A stretch of 64,000 nt of DNA from Microbacterium sp. nov. GSS16. GTDB lineage: Bacteria; Actinomycetota; Actinomycetes; Actinomycetales; Microbacteriaceae. Under the pieces are notes generated by a model. The model did no database searches. It saw only the letters and a list, made by a program, of their open reading frames with translations, and was not told the DNA's origin. Numbering within the stretch: position 1 is the first letter of the stretch; each line of letters begins with the position of its first letter. Positions 17,913 to 26,987 of the stretch are shown piece after piece. Position numbers and translations under genes: made by a program. The stretch covers positions 1,488,001 to 1,552,000 of the forward strand of contig NZ_CP116338.1 in NCBI RefSeq assembly GCF_028198145.1, read 5' to 3'.

Positions 17913-17972
17913 GTCTAACAATTCGTTCAAGCCGACCGCGCTACGCGCGGCGGCTTAACTCCGGCGTTAGAT
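17913..17972 (+). other. attC: attC site of the aadA2 cassette
   Basis: Begins GTCTAAC just after the aadA2 stop, has the imperfect inverted core around CCGACCGCGCTACGCGCGGCGG, and ends with the GTTAGAT crossover at 17966-17972. Confidence 0.92.
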
Positions 17973-18074
17973 GCACTAAGCACATAATTGCTCACAGCCA
18001 AACTATCAGGTCAAGTCTGCTTTTATTATTTTTAAGCGTGCATAATAAGCCCTACACAAATTGGGAGATATATC

Positions 18075-18422
18075 ATGAAAGGCTGGCTTTTTCTTGTTAT
18101 CGCAATAGTTGGCGAAGTAATCGCAACATCCGCATTAAAATCTAGCGAGGGCTTTACTAAGCTTGCCCCTTCCGCCGTTGTCATAATCGGTTATGGCATC
18201 GCATTTTATTTTCTTTCTCTGGTTCTGAAATCCATCCCTGTCGGTGTTGCTTATGCAGTCTGGTCGGGACTCGGCGTCGTCATAATTACAGCCATTGCCT
18301 GGTTGCTTCATGGGCAAAAGCTTGATGCGTGGGGCTTTGTAGGTATGGGGCTCATAATTGCTGCCTTTTTGCTCGCCCGATCCCCATCGTGGAAGTCGCT
18401 GCGGAGGCCGACGCCATGGTGA
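18075..18422 (+). CDS. qacEdelta1: QacEdelta1 quaternary ammonium efflux protein (C-terminally altered)
   Basis: 115 residues of the SMR family: [22 protein letters not shown] with the conserved Glu in helix 1, and three further helices. The last helix is replaced after FLLARSP by the sul1-proximal sequence [11 protein letters not shown], the standard delta1 deletion of the 3' conserved segment. Known to confer only weak biocide resistance. Overlaps the sul1 start by 7 bp. Confidence 0.97.
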   Translation: MKGWLFLVIAIVGEVIATSALKSSEGFTKLAPSAVVIIGYGIAFYFLSLVLKSIPVGVAYAVWSGLGVVIITAIAWLLHGQKLDAWGFVGMGLIIAAFLLARSPSWKSLRRPTPW

Positions 18423-19255
18423 CGGTGTTCGGCATTCTGAATCTCACCGAGGACTCCTTCTTCGATGAGAGCCGGCGGCTAGACCCCGCCGGCGCTGTCA
18501 CCGCGGCGATCGAAATGCTGCGAGTCGGATCAGACGTCGTGGATGTCGGACCGGCCGCCAGCCATCCGGACGCGAGGCCTGTATCGCCGGCCGATGAGAT
18601 CAGACGTATTGCGCCGCTCTTAGACGCCCTGTCCGATCAGATGCACCGTGTTTCAATCGACAGCTTCCAACCGGAAACCCAGCGCTATGCGCTCAAGCGC
18701 GGCGTGGGCTACCTGAACGATATCCAAGGATTTCCTGACCCTGCGCTCTATCCCGATATTGCTGAGGCGGACTGCAGGCTGGTGGTTATGCACTCAGCGC
18801 AGCGGGATGGCATCGCCACCCGCACCGGTCACCTTCGACCCGAAGACGCGCTCGACGAGATTGTGCGGTTCTTCGAGGCGCGGGTTTCCGCCTTGCGACG
18901 GAGCGGGGTCGCTGCCGACCGGCTCATCCTCGATCCGGGGATGGGATTTTTCTTGAGCCCCGCACCGGAAACATCGCTGCACGTGCTGTCGAACCTTCAA
19001 AAGCTGAAGTCGGCGTTGGGGCTTCCGCTATTGGTCTCGGTGTCGCGGAAATCCTTCTTGGGCGCCACCGTTGGCCTTCCTGTAAAGGATCTGGGTCCAG
19101 CGAGCCTTGCGGCGGAACTTCACGCGATCGGCAATGGCGCTGACTACGTCCGCACCCACGCGCCTGGAGATCTGCGAAGCGCAATCACCTTCTCGGAAAC
19201 CCTCGCGAAATTTCGCAGTCGCGACGCCAGAGACCGAGGGTTAGATCATGCCTAG
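18416..19255 (+). CDS. sul1: Sulfonamide-resistant dihydropteroate synthase Sul1
   Basis: 279 residues, full length, starting [19 protein letters not shown]. Contains the DHPS motifs for pterin binding ([29 protein letters not shown]). Sul1 replaces chromosomal FolP in folate synthesis and resists sulfonamides. An in-frame upstream extension belongs to qacEdelta1 sequence and was rejected. Confidence 0.98.
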   Translation: MVTVFGILNLTEDSFFDESRRLDPAGAVTAAIEMLRVGSDVVDVGPAASHPDARPVSPADEIRRIAPLLDALSDQMHRVSIDSFQPETQRYALKRGVGYLNDIQGFPDPALYPDIAEADCRLVVMHSAQRDGIATRTGHLRPEDALDEIVRFFEARVSALRRSGVAADRLILDPGMGFFLSPAPETSLHVLSNLQKLKSALGLPLLVSVSRKSFLGATVGLPVKDLGPASLAAELHAIGNGADYVRTHAPGDLRSAITFSETLAKFRSRDARDRGLDHA

Positions 19256-19870
19256 CATTCACCTTCCGGCCGCCCGCTAGCGGACCCTGGTCAGGTTCCG
19301 CGAAGGTGGGCGCAGACATGCTGGGCTCGTCAGGATCAAACTGCACTATGAGGCGGCGGTTCATACCGCGCCAGGGGAGCGAATGGACAGCGAGGAGCCT
19401 CCGAACGTTCGGGTCGCCTGCTCGGGTGATATCGACGAGGTTGTGCGGCTGATGCACGACGCTGCGGCGTGGATGTCCGCCAAGGGAACGCCCGCCTGGG
19501 ACGTCGCGCGGATCGACCGGACATTCGCGGAGACCTTCGTCCTGAGATCCGAGCTCCTAGTCGCGAGTTGCAGCGACGGCATCGTCGGCTGTTGCACCTT
19601 GTCGGCCGAGGATCCCGAGTTCTGGCCCGACGCCCTCAAGGGGGAGGCCGCATATCTGCACAAGCTCGCGGTGCGACGGACACATGCGGGCCGGGGTGTC
19701 AGCTCCGCGCTGATCGAGGCTTGCCGCCATGCCGCGCGAACGCAGGGGTGCGCCAAGCTGCGGCTCGACTGCCACCCGAACCTGCGTGGCCTATACGAGC
19801 GGCTCGGATTCACCCACGTCGACACTTTCAATCCCGGCTGGGATCCAACCTTCATCGCAGAACGCCTAGA

Positions 19871-22308
19871 TGTGATGTCCAGGGACGTTGTTCTGGCCCC
19901 CGCCCGTAATGACACCGTGCCGATTCAAGAAGTATCTGTCCAGACCGCTCGCCATTGAAGGCATGTTAGAGTTTGGGGCATGTCGAGTCCCGAATCAGAC
20001 AGGTCAGGGGTTGTCGGTCACACCGCCAGCCCCTTGAACCACTAGTTACGACGCCCACGATCTGTGTGGGCGTATGTCTGGCGTACCCGGGGCGCTGGCC
20101 GTGGTGACAAGAAGAACCATTTCTTGATCTCACACCTCGGAGTACTCGATGCCTTTTGCCCTCTACATGCTTGCCCTGGCGGTCTTCGTCATGGGCACTT
20201 CAGAATTCATGCTCGCGGGATTGCTCCCCGCGATCGCGACCGAACTTGACGTCTCGGTCGGCACTGCGGGCCTGCTGACCTCCGCATTCGCAGTCGGTAT
20301 GGTCGTCGGCGCGCCAGTGATGGCGGCATTCGCTCGCCGTTGGCCACCGCGGCTCACATTGATCGTTTGCCTTCTCGTGTTCGCGGGAAGCCACGTCATC
20401 GGAGCGATGACACCAGTGTTCTCTCTCCTGCTCATCACCCGGGTGCTCAGCGCTCTCGCAAACGCAGGATTCCTCGCCGTAGCACTGAGCACGGCCACTA
20501 CCCTCGTGCCAGCGAACCAGAAGGGGCGTGCACTGTCGATCCTGCTCTCCGGCACGACGATCGCAACCGTCGTGGGCGTCCCCGCCGGGGCACTGCTCGG
20601 CACAGCGCTGGGCTGGCGAACGACGTTCTGGGCGATCGCCATCCTCTGTATTCCCGCGGCCGTTGGAGTCATTCGTGGCGTCACGAACAATGTTGGTCGG
20701 AGCGAGACTAGCGCGACCTCACCAAGGCTCCGTGTCGAGCTCAGCCAGTTGGCGACGCCGCGGCTCATCCTGGCCATGGTACTCGGAGCGCTGATCAACG
20801 GAGGGACCTTTGCGGCATTCACCTTCCTGGCACCCATCGTGACCGAGACCGCGGGCTTGGCCGAAGCGTGGGTGTCCGTCGCGCTGGTGATGTTCGGCAT
20901 CGGATCGTTCCTTGGCGTCACGATCGCAGGACGACTATCAGATCAACGACCTGGCCTCGTGCTCGCAGTCGGCGGACCGCTATTGCTGACAGGCTGGATC
21001 GTGTTGGCAGTGGTCGCATCTCATCCCGTCGCGCTTATCGTCCTCGTCCTCGTTCAGGGATTCCTGTCGTTCGGCGTCGGCAGTACTCTGATCACGCGTG
21101 TGCTGTATGCAGCATCGGGTGCGCCAACGATGGGCGGTTCGTACGCAACCGCAGCATTGAATATCGGAGCTGCAGCGGGGCCCGTGCTTGGTGCGCTCGG
21201 GCTCGCGACCGGGCTGGGGCTGCTCGCGCCGGTTTGGGTCGCTTCGGTGCTGACAGCGATCGCTCTCGTCATCATGCTTCTCACCAGACGCGCGCTTACG
21301 AAGACCGCGGCGGAGGCCAATTGATGACCCATCCGAACGCTCTTCTCACTCCTCGTGCCCGTCTCCGGTTAGCCCGGCTGATTGTCGAAGACGGCTATCC
21401 GGCCACGATCGCCGCAAAGATGTTCATGGTCTCCCCGATCACTGCCCGGAAATGGGCAGGCCGCTACCGGGAAGAGGGTGAGTTTGGGATGCAGGATCGC
21501 TCCAGCAAGCCGCACCGGATCCCAGGCAGGACGCCCGAGCATGTCAAGAAGAAGATCATCAACCTGCGCTGGCGGCTTCGACTGGGGCCAGCCCAGATCG
21601 CTGCGCGACTTGGTCTCTCGACGTCGACTGTTCACGCGGTCCTCGTCCGTTGCCGCGTGAACCGCCTCTCGCATATCGATCGTGTCACTGGCGAGCCATT
21701 GCGGCGATATGAGCATCCTCATCCGGGATCGTTGATTCATGTCGATGTCACGAAGTTCGGCAACATCCCCGACGGCGGTGGACATCGTTACGTAGGTCGG
21801 CAGCAAGGCGCACGGAACAAGCTCGCGACTCCGGGATTACCACGAGGAAAAGATCACAAGCCGCGCACCGGGACGGCGTTCGTTCACACAGTCATCGACG
21901 ACCACTCCCGCGTCGCATACGCAGAAATCTGGTCGGATGAGCAGGCGAGCACAGCGGTGGGAGTTCTCGAACGCGCCGTGGCCTGGTTCGCCGAACGAGG
22001 CGTGACCGTCGAGCGAGTCCTATCCGACAACGGGTCGGCATACAGATCCCACGCATGGAGGGACTTCTGCGCTCGGCTCGGCATCCGACACAAGCGGACA
22101 CGCCCCTACCGGCCGCAGACGAACGGGAAGATCGAGCGATTCCACCGCACGCTCGGGGACGGCTGGGCCTATGCCAGGTTTTACGGTTCAGAGGCCGAAC
22201 GACGCCTGGCGCTGCCCGGCTGGCTCCACTTCTACAACCACCACCGACACCACTCTGCGATTGGCGGCGTACCCTTCGACCGACTCAACAACGTCCCTGG
22301 ACATCACA
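19871..22308 (+). mobile_element. cmx unit (Tn5564/IS5564-like), IS481-family ends
   Basis: 2438 bp bounded by a 22-bp perfect inverted repeat starting TGTGATGTCCAGGGACG, with a CCTAGA target duplication at 19865-19870 and 22309-22314. Contains cmx and a codirectional IS481-family transposase. This arrangement is known from corynebacterial resistance plasmids. Inserted in orf5. Confidence 0.95.
20149..21324 (+). CDS. cmx: Chloramphenicol exporter Cmx (MFS)
   Basis: 391 residues with the 12-helix DHA1 pattern. It starts MPFALYMLALAVFVMGTSEFML, a signature of the Cmx/CmlA-R group; the motif in loop 2-3 is FARRWPPRLTL. The sequence matches what I know of the corynebacterial Cmx protein. Exports chloramphenicol with proton counterflow. 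Its stop overlaps the transposase start (ATGA, 21324). Confidence 0.95.
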   Translation: MPFALYMLALAVFVMGTSEFMLAGLLPAIATELDVSVGTAGLLTSAFAVGMVVGAPVMAAFARRWPPRLTLIVCLLVFAGSHVIGAMTPVFSLLLITRVLSALANAGFLAVALSTATTLVPANQKGRALSILLSGTTIATVVGVPAGALLGTALGWRTTFWAIAILCIPAAVGVIRGVTNNVGRSETSATSPRLRVELSQLATPRLILAMVLGALINGGTFAAFTFLAPIVTETAGLAEAWVSVALVMFGIGSFLGVTIAGRLSDQRPGLVLAVGGPLLLTGWIVLAVVASHPVALIVLVLVQGFLSFGVGSTLITRVLYAASGAPTMGGSYATAALNIGAAAGPVLGALGLATGLGLLAPVWVASVLTAIALVIMLLTRRALTKTAAEAN

Positions 22309-22313
22309 CCTAG
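21324..22313 (+). CDS. tnp: IS481-family transposase (IS5564-like)
   Basis: 329 residues: an N-terminal helix-turn-helix (TIAAKMFMVSPITARKWAGRY), a second HTH (GPAQIAARLGLSTSTVHAVL), then an integrase-core DDE domain (SLIHVDVTKFG, VIDDHSRVAYAEIW, LSDNGSAYRS, and NGKIERFHRTLGDGW with the catalytic Glu). The stop codon TAG lies in the duplicated target DNA, three bases past the element end, so the reading frame ends in host sequence. Confidence 0.95.
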   Translation: MTHPNALLTPRARLRLARLIVEDGYPATIAAKMFMVSPITARKWAGRYREEGEFGMQDRSSKPHRIPGRTPEHVKKKIINLRWRLRLGPAQIAARLGLSTSTVHAVLVRCRVNRLSHIDRVTGEPLRRYEHPHPGSLIHVDVTKFGNIPDGGGHRYVGRQQGARNKLATPGLPRGKDHKPRTGTAFVHTVIDDHSRVAYAEIWSDEQASTAVGVLERAVAWFAERGVTVERVLSDNGSAYRSHAWRDFCARLGIRHKRTRPYRPQTNGKIERFHRTLGDGWAYARFYGSEAERRLALPGWLHFYNHHRHHSAIGGVPFDRLNNVPGHHT

Positions 22314-22327
22314 AACTCGAAATCTAA

Positions 22328-22434
22328 CGTCCGTTCGGGCATCGAGGTCCATGTCGGGGTGGGACGGGCCCGTGGCTTCAAGATCACTTGCAGTCCGACC
22401 GCGATGTCTTGGTTGCGCGAGAGGTTGTCGATAT
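22328..22434 (+). other. Remainder of the integron 3' conserved segment
   Basis: The non-coding sequence that normally follows orf5 in In4-type integrons, running straight into the IS6100 fragment at 22435. No gene here. Confidence 0.8.
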
Positions 22435-22535
22435 GGCTCTGTTGCAAAAATCGTGAAGCTTGAGCATGCTTGGCGGAGATTGGACGGACGGAACGATGAC
22501 GGATTTCAAGTGGCGCCATTTCCAGGGTGATGTGA
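22435..22535 (+). mobile_element. Truncated IS6100 left end (101 bp)
   Basis: Identical to the first 101 bp of IS6100 (terminal repeat and the start of tnpA), cut where the next full IS6100 begins. It is the leftover of the ancestral In4-type IS6100 copy after a second IS6100 inserted and removed the rest. Confidence 0.97.
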
Positions 22536-23415
22536 GGCTCTGTTGCAAAAATCGTGAAGCTTGAGCATGCTTGGCGGAGATTGGACGGACGGAACGATGA
22601 CGGATTTCAAGTGGCGCCATTTCCAGGGTGATGTGATCCTGTGGGCGGTGCGCTGGTATTGTCGCTATCCGATCAGCTATCGCGACCTTGAGGAAATGCT
22701 GGCGGAACGCGGCATTTCGGTCGACCATACGACGATCTATCGCTGGGTCCAGTGCTACGCCCCGGAGATGGAGAAGCGGCTGCGCTGGTTCTGGCGGCGT
22801 GGCTTTGATCCGAGCTGGCGCCTGGATGAAACCTACGTCAAGGTGCGGGGCAAGTGGACCTACCTGTACCGGGCAGTCGACAAGCGGGGCGACACGATCG
22901 ATTTCTACCTGTCGCCGACCCGCAGCGCCAAGGCAGCGAAGCGGTTCCTGGGCAAGGCCCTGCGAGGCCTGAAGCACTGGGAAAAGCCTGCCACGCTCAA
23001 TACCGACAAAGCGCCGAGCTATGGTGCAGCGATCACCGAATTGAAGCGCGAAGGAAAGCTGGACCGGGAGACGGCCCACCGGCAGGTGAAGTATCTCAAT
23101 AACGTGATCGAGGCCGATCACGGAAAGCTCAAGATACTGATCAAGCCGGTGCGCGGTTTCAAATCGATCCCCACGGCCTATGCCACGATCAAGGGATTCG
23201 AAGTCATGCGAGCCCTGCGCAAAGGACAGGCTCGCTCCTGGTGCCTGCAGCCCGGCATCAGGGGCGAGGTGCGCCTTGTGGAGAGAGCTTTTGGCATTGG
23301 GCCCTCGGCGCTGACGGAGGCCATGGGCATGCTCAACCACCATTTCGCAGCAGCCGCCTGATCGGCGCAGAGCGACAGCCTACCTCTGACTGCCGCCAAT
23401 CTTTGCAACAGAGCC
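22536..23415 (+). mobile_element. IS6100, right copy (880 bp)
   Basis: Full-length with both 14-bp terminal repeats, in the same orientation as the left copy. Its right end abuts CGCAGACA at 23416. Confidence 0.98.
22597..23361 (+). CDS. tnpA: IS6100 transposase
   Basis: 254 residues with the same DDE triad as the left copy. The only amino-acid difference is Ser for Pro at residue 214 (base 23236). Both copies look intact, so either could mobilise the region. Confidence 0.98.
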   Translation: MTDFKWRHFQGDVILWAVRWYCRYPISYRDLEEMLAERGISVDHTTIYRWVQCYAPEMEKRLRWFWRRGFDPSWRLDETYVKVRGKWTYLYRAVDKRGDTIDFYLSPTRSAKAAKRFLGKALRGLKHWEKPATLNTDKAPSYGAAITELKREGKLDRETAHRQVKYLNNVIEADHGKLKILIKPVRGFKSIPTAYATIKGFEVMRALRKGQARSWCLQPGIRGEVRLVERAFGIGPSALTEAMGMLNHHFAAAA

Positions 23416-23507
23416 CGCAGACACGCCGTTGACCAGCACGTATACCCTTGGCGTCTCATCGGATGCATCATTGACTCATTGGATGCAACCGCGGAACGAG
23501 GTGTCGG

Positions 23508-24614
23508 ATGCACGTCGACGGTGTGGGTCGGGTCTCGGTGGTGCCCTCGCTGCCGGTCCTTCGGCCCGAGGAGCAGGTGCTCCAGCTCATGCTGGACGGC
23601 TGGCGCAACCAGCAGCTCTCCAGGAACCTGCAGTTCGCGACGATCGAGCAGCGGCTGCGCTGTGTGCGCCGGTTCGTTGAGCACATGAACGAGGATCCGT
23701 GGAACTGGACGCCGGCGATGGTCGAGGAGTTCTCGGCCGACCTGCGCACCGTCCGACACGTCTCTCGCTCCACGCTGCGCAGCTACCACTCTGCGCTTCG
23801 GGCGTTCACGAGCTACGTCAGCAACCCCGACTACGGATGGGACCGGGTCTGCGAGCAGTACTTCGGCACCCACCCGGCGCAGGTCTTCTTCGACTGGAAC
23901 TCCGCACCGCACGTCCAGGAGTACGACGGCGGACCCACGAAGCGTCCCTACACGCGGTCCGAGCTCGATCGACTCTTCGTCTACGCCGACGATGAGGTCG
24001 AACGCATGGGGCGGTCGGGACGCAAGGGCTGGCAGGCGGCCTATCGCGATGCGGTCATGATGAAGATCGCCTACGCCTACGGCCTCCGCTTCAACGAGTT
24101 GCGACACCTGCAGCTCGTCGACTTCGCCCGCAACCCGCATGCGCGCGAGTTCGGCCGGTTCGGCGTCTGCAAGGTCCGCTACGGCAAGTCAAAGCGCTCC
24201 TCGCCCTACAAACCCCGCAGCGTGCTCACCGTCTGGCGATGGACGCCTCCGATCCTCGAGGACTGGCTCGCCAACGGTCGCGGTGAGCCCGACACACTCG
24301 ACCTGTTCCCCAGCGAACGCGGCGGCCTGGTCGGAGAACCGGCGCTGCTGCGCCGGCTACGCCGCTACTGCGACGAGCTCGGACTTTCGGACGGGCTCGA
24401 TCTGCACTCGTTCCGACGCTCCTACGCTACGCATCTGTTGGAGGCTGGCTGGGACCCACGGTTCGTCCAGGACCAGATGGGGCACGAGTACGCCTCGACG
24501 ACCGGCATCTACCAGTTCGTCGGCGACGAGTTCCGGCGCAGCACGCTCCGCAGCGCTCTCGACAGGACCGTCAACGAGGCCCTGGCCCGCACCACGAAGG
24601 ATGGAACACCATGA
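23508..24614 (+). CDS. Tyrosine recombinase (first gene of recombinase module 1)
   Basis: 368 residues with a GAGGTG ribosome site. A core-binding domain (LMLDGWRNQQLSRNLQFATIEQRL ... DPWNWTPAMVEEF) precedes the catalytic domain: Arg in YGLRFNELRHL, Lys in VRYGKSKR, H-x-x-R in LHSFRRSYATHL, His in QDQMGHEYASTT and the nucleophile Tyr in TTGIYQFVG. All catalytic residues are present. Paralogous to 50280-51398 in length, motifs and gene order. The stop overlaps the HTH gene as ATGA. An IS6100 end lies 92 bp upstream. Confidence 0.92.
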   Translation: MHVDGVGRVSVVPSLPVLRPEEQVLQLMLDGWRNQQLSRNLQFATIEQRLRCVRRFVEHMNEDPWNWTPAMVEEFSADLRTVRHVSRSTLRSYHSALRAFTSYVSNPDYGWDRVCEQYFGTHPAQVFFDWNSAPHVQEYDGGPTKRPYTRSELDRLFVYADDEVERMGRSGRKGWQAAYRDAVMMKIAYAYGLRFNELRHLQLVDFARNPHAREFGRFGVCKVRYGKSKRSSPYKPRSVLTVWRWTPPILEDWLANGRGEPDTLDLFPSERGGLVGEPALLRRLRRYCDELGLSDGLDLHSFRRSYATHLLEAGWDPRFVQDQMGHEYASTTGIYQFVGDEFRRSTLRSALDRTVNEALARTTKDGTP

Positions 24615-24943
24615 AACGCAAGGTCGACTACCAGTGGCGCCTGGCCGAGCTGATGGCGGCCAGAGGTCTGCACAACACGACCGATCTCATCCCGCTGCTC
24701 GGCGAACGGGACATCACGCTCTCCCGACCGCAGGTCTACCGCCTCGTCAATCAGCGGCCGGAGCGCGTCTCGCTCCAAGTTATCGCCGCACTCTGCGACA
24801 TCTTCGAGTGCACACCAGCCGATCTGGTCACGACAACCGCCGCGGACGTCCGGCGCCGGAAGACCGCGACCGAGCCCGGCTCCAACGTCGTCAGCCTCGA
24901 CCGATCAGTTCGACCCCGGCGCGCGAACATTCTCGACGAGTAG
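24611..24943 (+). CDS. Cro/C1-type HTH protein (second gene of module 1)
   Basis: 110 residues. The HTH region (LIPLLGERDITLSRPQVYRLVNQRPERVSLQVIAALCDIFECTPADLV) is of the Cro/C1 (HTH_26) type, with a basic disordered tail. Couples translationally to the recombinase before it. In this position it could act as a recombination directionality or accessory factor, or as the module's repressor; inferred. The paralog is at 51388-51735. Confidence 0.88.
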   Translation: MKRKVDYQWRLAELMAARGLHNTTDLIPLLGERDITLSRPQVYRLVNQRPERVSLQVIAALCDIFECTPADLVTTTAADVRRRKTATEPGSNVVSLDRSVRPRRANILDE

Positions 24944-24945
24944 GG

Positions 24946-26466
24946 ATGGCTGCCGTGGCGAGTCGAGGACCAGCAGGCCTGTCCCCCCGCTCCACCATCC
25001 AGGGTCGTCCACGCATCACCTCGACGACCGGGAACCCGTGCGCACGCTGCGGCCGCAAGATCCCGCGGGTCGCCGTCACATGGCCGGAGGGCCGGCTCTG
25101 CAACATCTGCTACTACAACGCCGTCCACACCCGAGGCGTCTGCCCGGAGTGCCTCCAAGACCGCCTGCTACCAGGACCCGCAAGCGCCGGCGGCGGTCCG
25201 ATCTGCGCGACCTGCGCGGAGATCCCCCACGACTTCCATTGCGACAGCTGCGACACCGAAGCCGGGCATCACCGAGGGCGGCTCTGCGCCCGATGTGCGC
25301 TTCGCGCCGACCTCCACCAGGTCCTCGGCGGCGAGCCGGAACACCCCGCTCTGCGCGGTCTGGTCGACGCGCTATGCGCATCCGAGCGACCCGAGTCGAT
25401 CCTCGTCTGGAAGCGATCCCCCAAGGTCCAGACGCTCCTGCGTGGCCTTGGCGACGGCACGATCCCGATCTCCCACGAAGGCCTCGACGCCGTTCCCGGC
25501 AAGCCGACCGAACACATCCGAGCACTCCTGCAACATCACGGCCTACTCCCCTACCGCGATGCCTACCTGCACCGATTCGAGGAGTGGATCGCCGTCAAGT
25601 TAGAAGGGCTCCCCGCCGAGGTCCGTCAGCCCGTCCAGCACTTCGCGACCTGGCACCACCTACGCAACATCCGCGCCAAATCCGAAGCAGGCGCCAACAC
25701 GCGCGGCCCGGTGCACTCAGCGAAGCAAGAGATCACCGAGACAGTCAAGTTCCTGACCTGGCTGCACCAGACACACCACCGCACCGCCGCGACCTGCACC
25801 CAGCAAGACGCCGACGAGTGGCTGGCAGGCGGACCGACCACTCGCACCATGATCAGGAACTTCTTCCAGCTCGCCAAGAAGTCCCGCTTGAACACCGGTG
25901 TCACGGTCGCGCATCGCACTCCCCGATCGAGCCCGTCCCTGAGCCAGGAGCAGAGACTTGCCTGGATCCGCGAATTGCTCACCGGGACCAGCGAGTCACT
26001 CCCCTACCGCGTCGCCGGCATGCTCCTGCTCCTCTACGCGCAACCACTGGTCAAAGTCGTCACTCTGACGACCGAGGCCATCGCCGAGAGCCCTCACGGC
26101 ATGAGAATCCAGCTCGGCCGCCATCCAGTGGACGTGCCTGAGCCGTTCGCCAACATGATCCGCCAGCACCGCGATGCTCGGCCCAACCTCCGGACAGCGG
26201 CAGGGACGGACAGCCCCTGGATGTTCCCAAGCATCCTCGCCGGACGACACCTCCACCCCAACACCGTGATGGACAGACTGCGAGCCCTCGGCGTGAACCT
26301 CCTCGGCGCCCGCAACAGCGCCCTCGGCGAGCTCGTCCTCCAATGCCCACCGTCGCTAGTCGCCGACGCACTCGGCTACAGCCACCACGTCGCCTTCCTC
26401 CACGCCGAAAAGTCCGCAGAACCGTGGGCCCGATATGCGGCCCGCCACGCGGGCGACCAGCGATAG
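24946..26466 (+). CDS. Zinc-ribbon / degenerate tyrosine-recombinase-like protein (third gene of module 1)
   Basis: 506 residues starting 2 bp after the HTH stop. Residues ~25-125 hold three pairs of CxxC knuckles (CARC, CNIC, CPEC, CATC, CDSC, CARC), predicted zinc ribbons. The rest is helical and shaped like a recombinase core: YRVAGMLLLLYAQPL, VTLTTEAI, then LRALGVNLLGARNSALGELVLQCPPSLVADALGYSHHVAFLHAEKS near the end. The Arg-His-Arg-Tyr residues are not recognisable, so it should not cut DNA itself. The paralog is at 51732-53171. Likely an architectural partner of the active recombinase; inferred. Confidence 0.75.
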   Translation: MAAVASRGPAGLSPRSTIQGRPRITSTTGNPCARCGRKIPRVAVTWPEGRLCNICYYNAVHTRGVCPECLQDRLLPGPASAGGGPICATCAEIPHDFHCDSCDTEAGHHRGRLCARCALRADLHQVLGGEPEHPALRGLVDALCASERPESILVWKRSPKVQTLLRGLGDGTIPISHEGLDAVPGKPTEHIRALLQHHGLLPYRDAYLHRFEEWIAVKLEGLPAEVRQPVQHFATWHHLRNIRAKSEAGANTRGPVHSAKQEITETVKFLTWLHQTHHRTAATCTQQDADEWLAGGPTTRTMIRNFFQLAKKSRLNTGVTVAHRTPRSSPSLSQEQRLAWIRELLTGTSESLPYRVAGMLLLLYAQPLVKVVTLTTEAIAESPHGMRIQLGRHPVDVPEPFANMIRQHRDARPNLRTAAGTDSPWMFPSILAGRHLHPNTVMDRLRALGVNLLGARNSALGELVLQCPPSLVADALGYSHHVAFLHAEKSAEPWARYAARHAGDQR

Positions 26467-26987
26467 CCGGCGACCACCACGATCTGCCCAGCCATGCTCG
26501 CGTTCAGTTACACCAGGATGGTCTGGCCGTCGGCCTGCTGGATGTCCAGCAACAGATGCCCGCGCCCGCGGCTCGTCCTCACCACGGAACCGAACCCAGG
26601 GCACGACATGCGCCCGGGCATGCCGCCGCGGTCAGCGCGCTCCGGTGGCACGAAGTGGTGGCCACCGGAGCGCACTGGGTCAGTGTCTGCTGTCCTCGAT
26701 AGGTGTCAGCATGACAAGTACGGCTGCGGCGGCGCAGGAAGATGCGGGTGCGGACGCTGGCGTTCCACAGACGCTGCATGAGATTCATGATGGCCTCACT
26801 TTTCACACGGGAGCACTTCGATGTGGCTGGTCCTGTGTGGTGAGTGCCCCGAGGCTTCTTGGGGCGGTCTGCTCCGCCCGACGTCAGGCTTCGCGCGTGG
26901 TCTGTCCTGCCATTTCGCAGTCTACGCTGCTCGGTTGGAGTGCGGAAGAGCGGTGGAGTTCCGCTTGCGGATTGGAGTGGAGAAGCG
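26467..26987. other. 521-bp stretch without a supported gene
   Basis: Several overlapping frames exist but none has protein-like composition with a ribosome site. A stem (CCCCGAGGC/TTGGGG type) lies near 26850. It may hold decayed sequence between the module 1 genes and the abortive-infection gene. Confidence 0.5.

Larger units (their letters stand above)
19383..22327 (+). pseudogene. orf5: orf5 GNAT acetyltransferase of the 3' conserved segment, split by insertion
   Basis: The N-terminal 162 codons lie at 19383-19870 (GNAT fold: AYLHKLAVRRTHAGRGVSSALI, then LRLDCHPNLRGLYERLGF). The last codons (ELEI and TAA) are found at 22313-22327 after the cmx unit. Removing the insertion and one copy of CCTAGA restores the known 166-residue orf5 exactly. 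As it stands the frame reads on into the insertion and stops at 19958, giving a 191-residue altered protein. Function of orf5 is unknown. Confidence 0.95.
15973..23415. mobile_element. IS6100 composite transposon carrying a class 1 integron remnant
   Basis: A 7443-bp unit bounded by two full, codirectional 880-bp IS6100 copies and flanked by the exact duplication CGCAGACA (15965-15972 and 23416-23423). The duplication shows the unit moved into this site as one piece, or by an equivalent IS26-like route. Inside: integron promoter, attI1, aadA2, qacEdelta1, sul1, orf5 interrupted by a cmx unit, the end of the 3' conserved segment, and a 101-bp IS6100 fragment. The insertion point is 92 bp upstream of the tyrosine recombinase gene at 23508, so it may separate that gene from its promoter and left end. 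Confidence 0.95.

Noticed and set aside
20868..21323. 5' extension of the IS481 transposase inside cmx
   Set aside because: Arg-rich out-of-frame translation of cmx; the HTH domain begins at the ATG overlapping the cmx stop.
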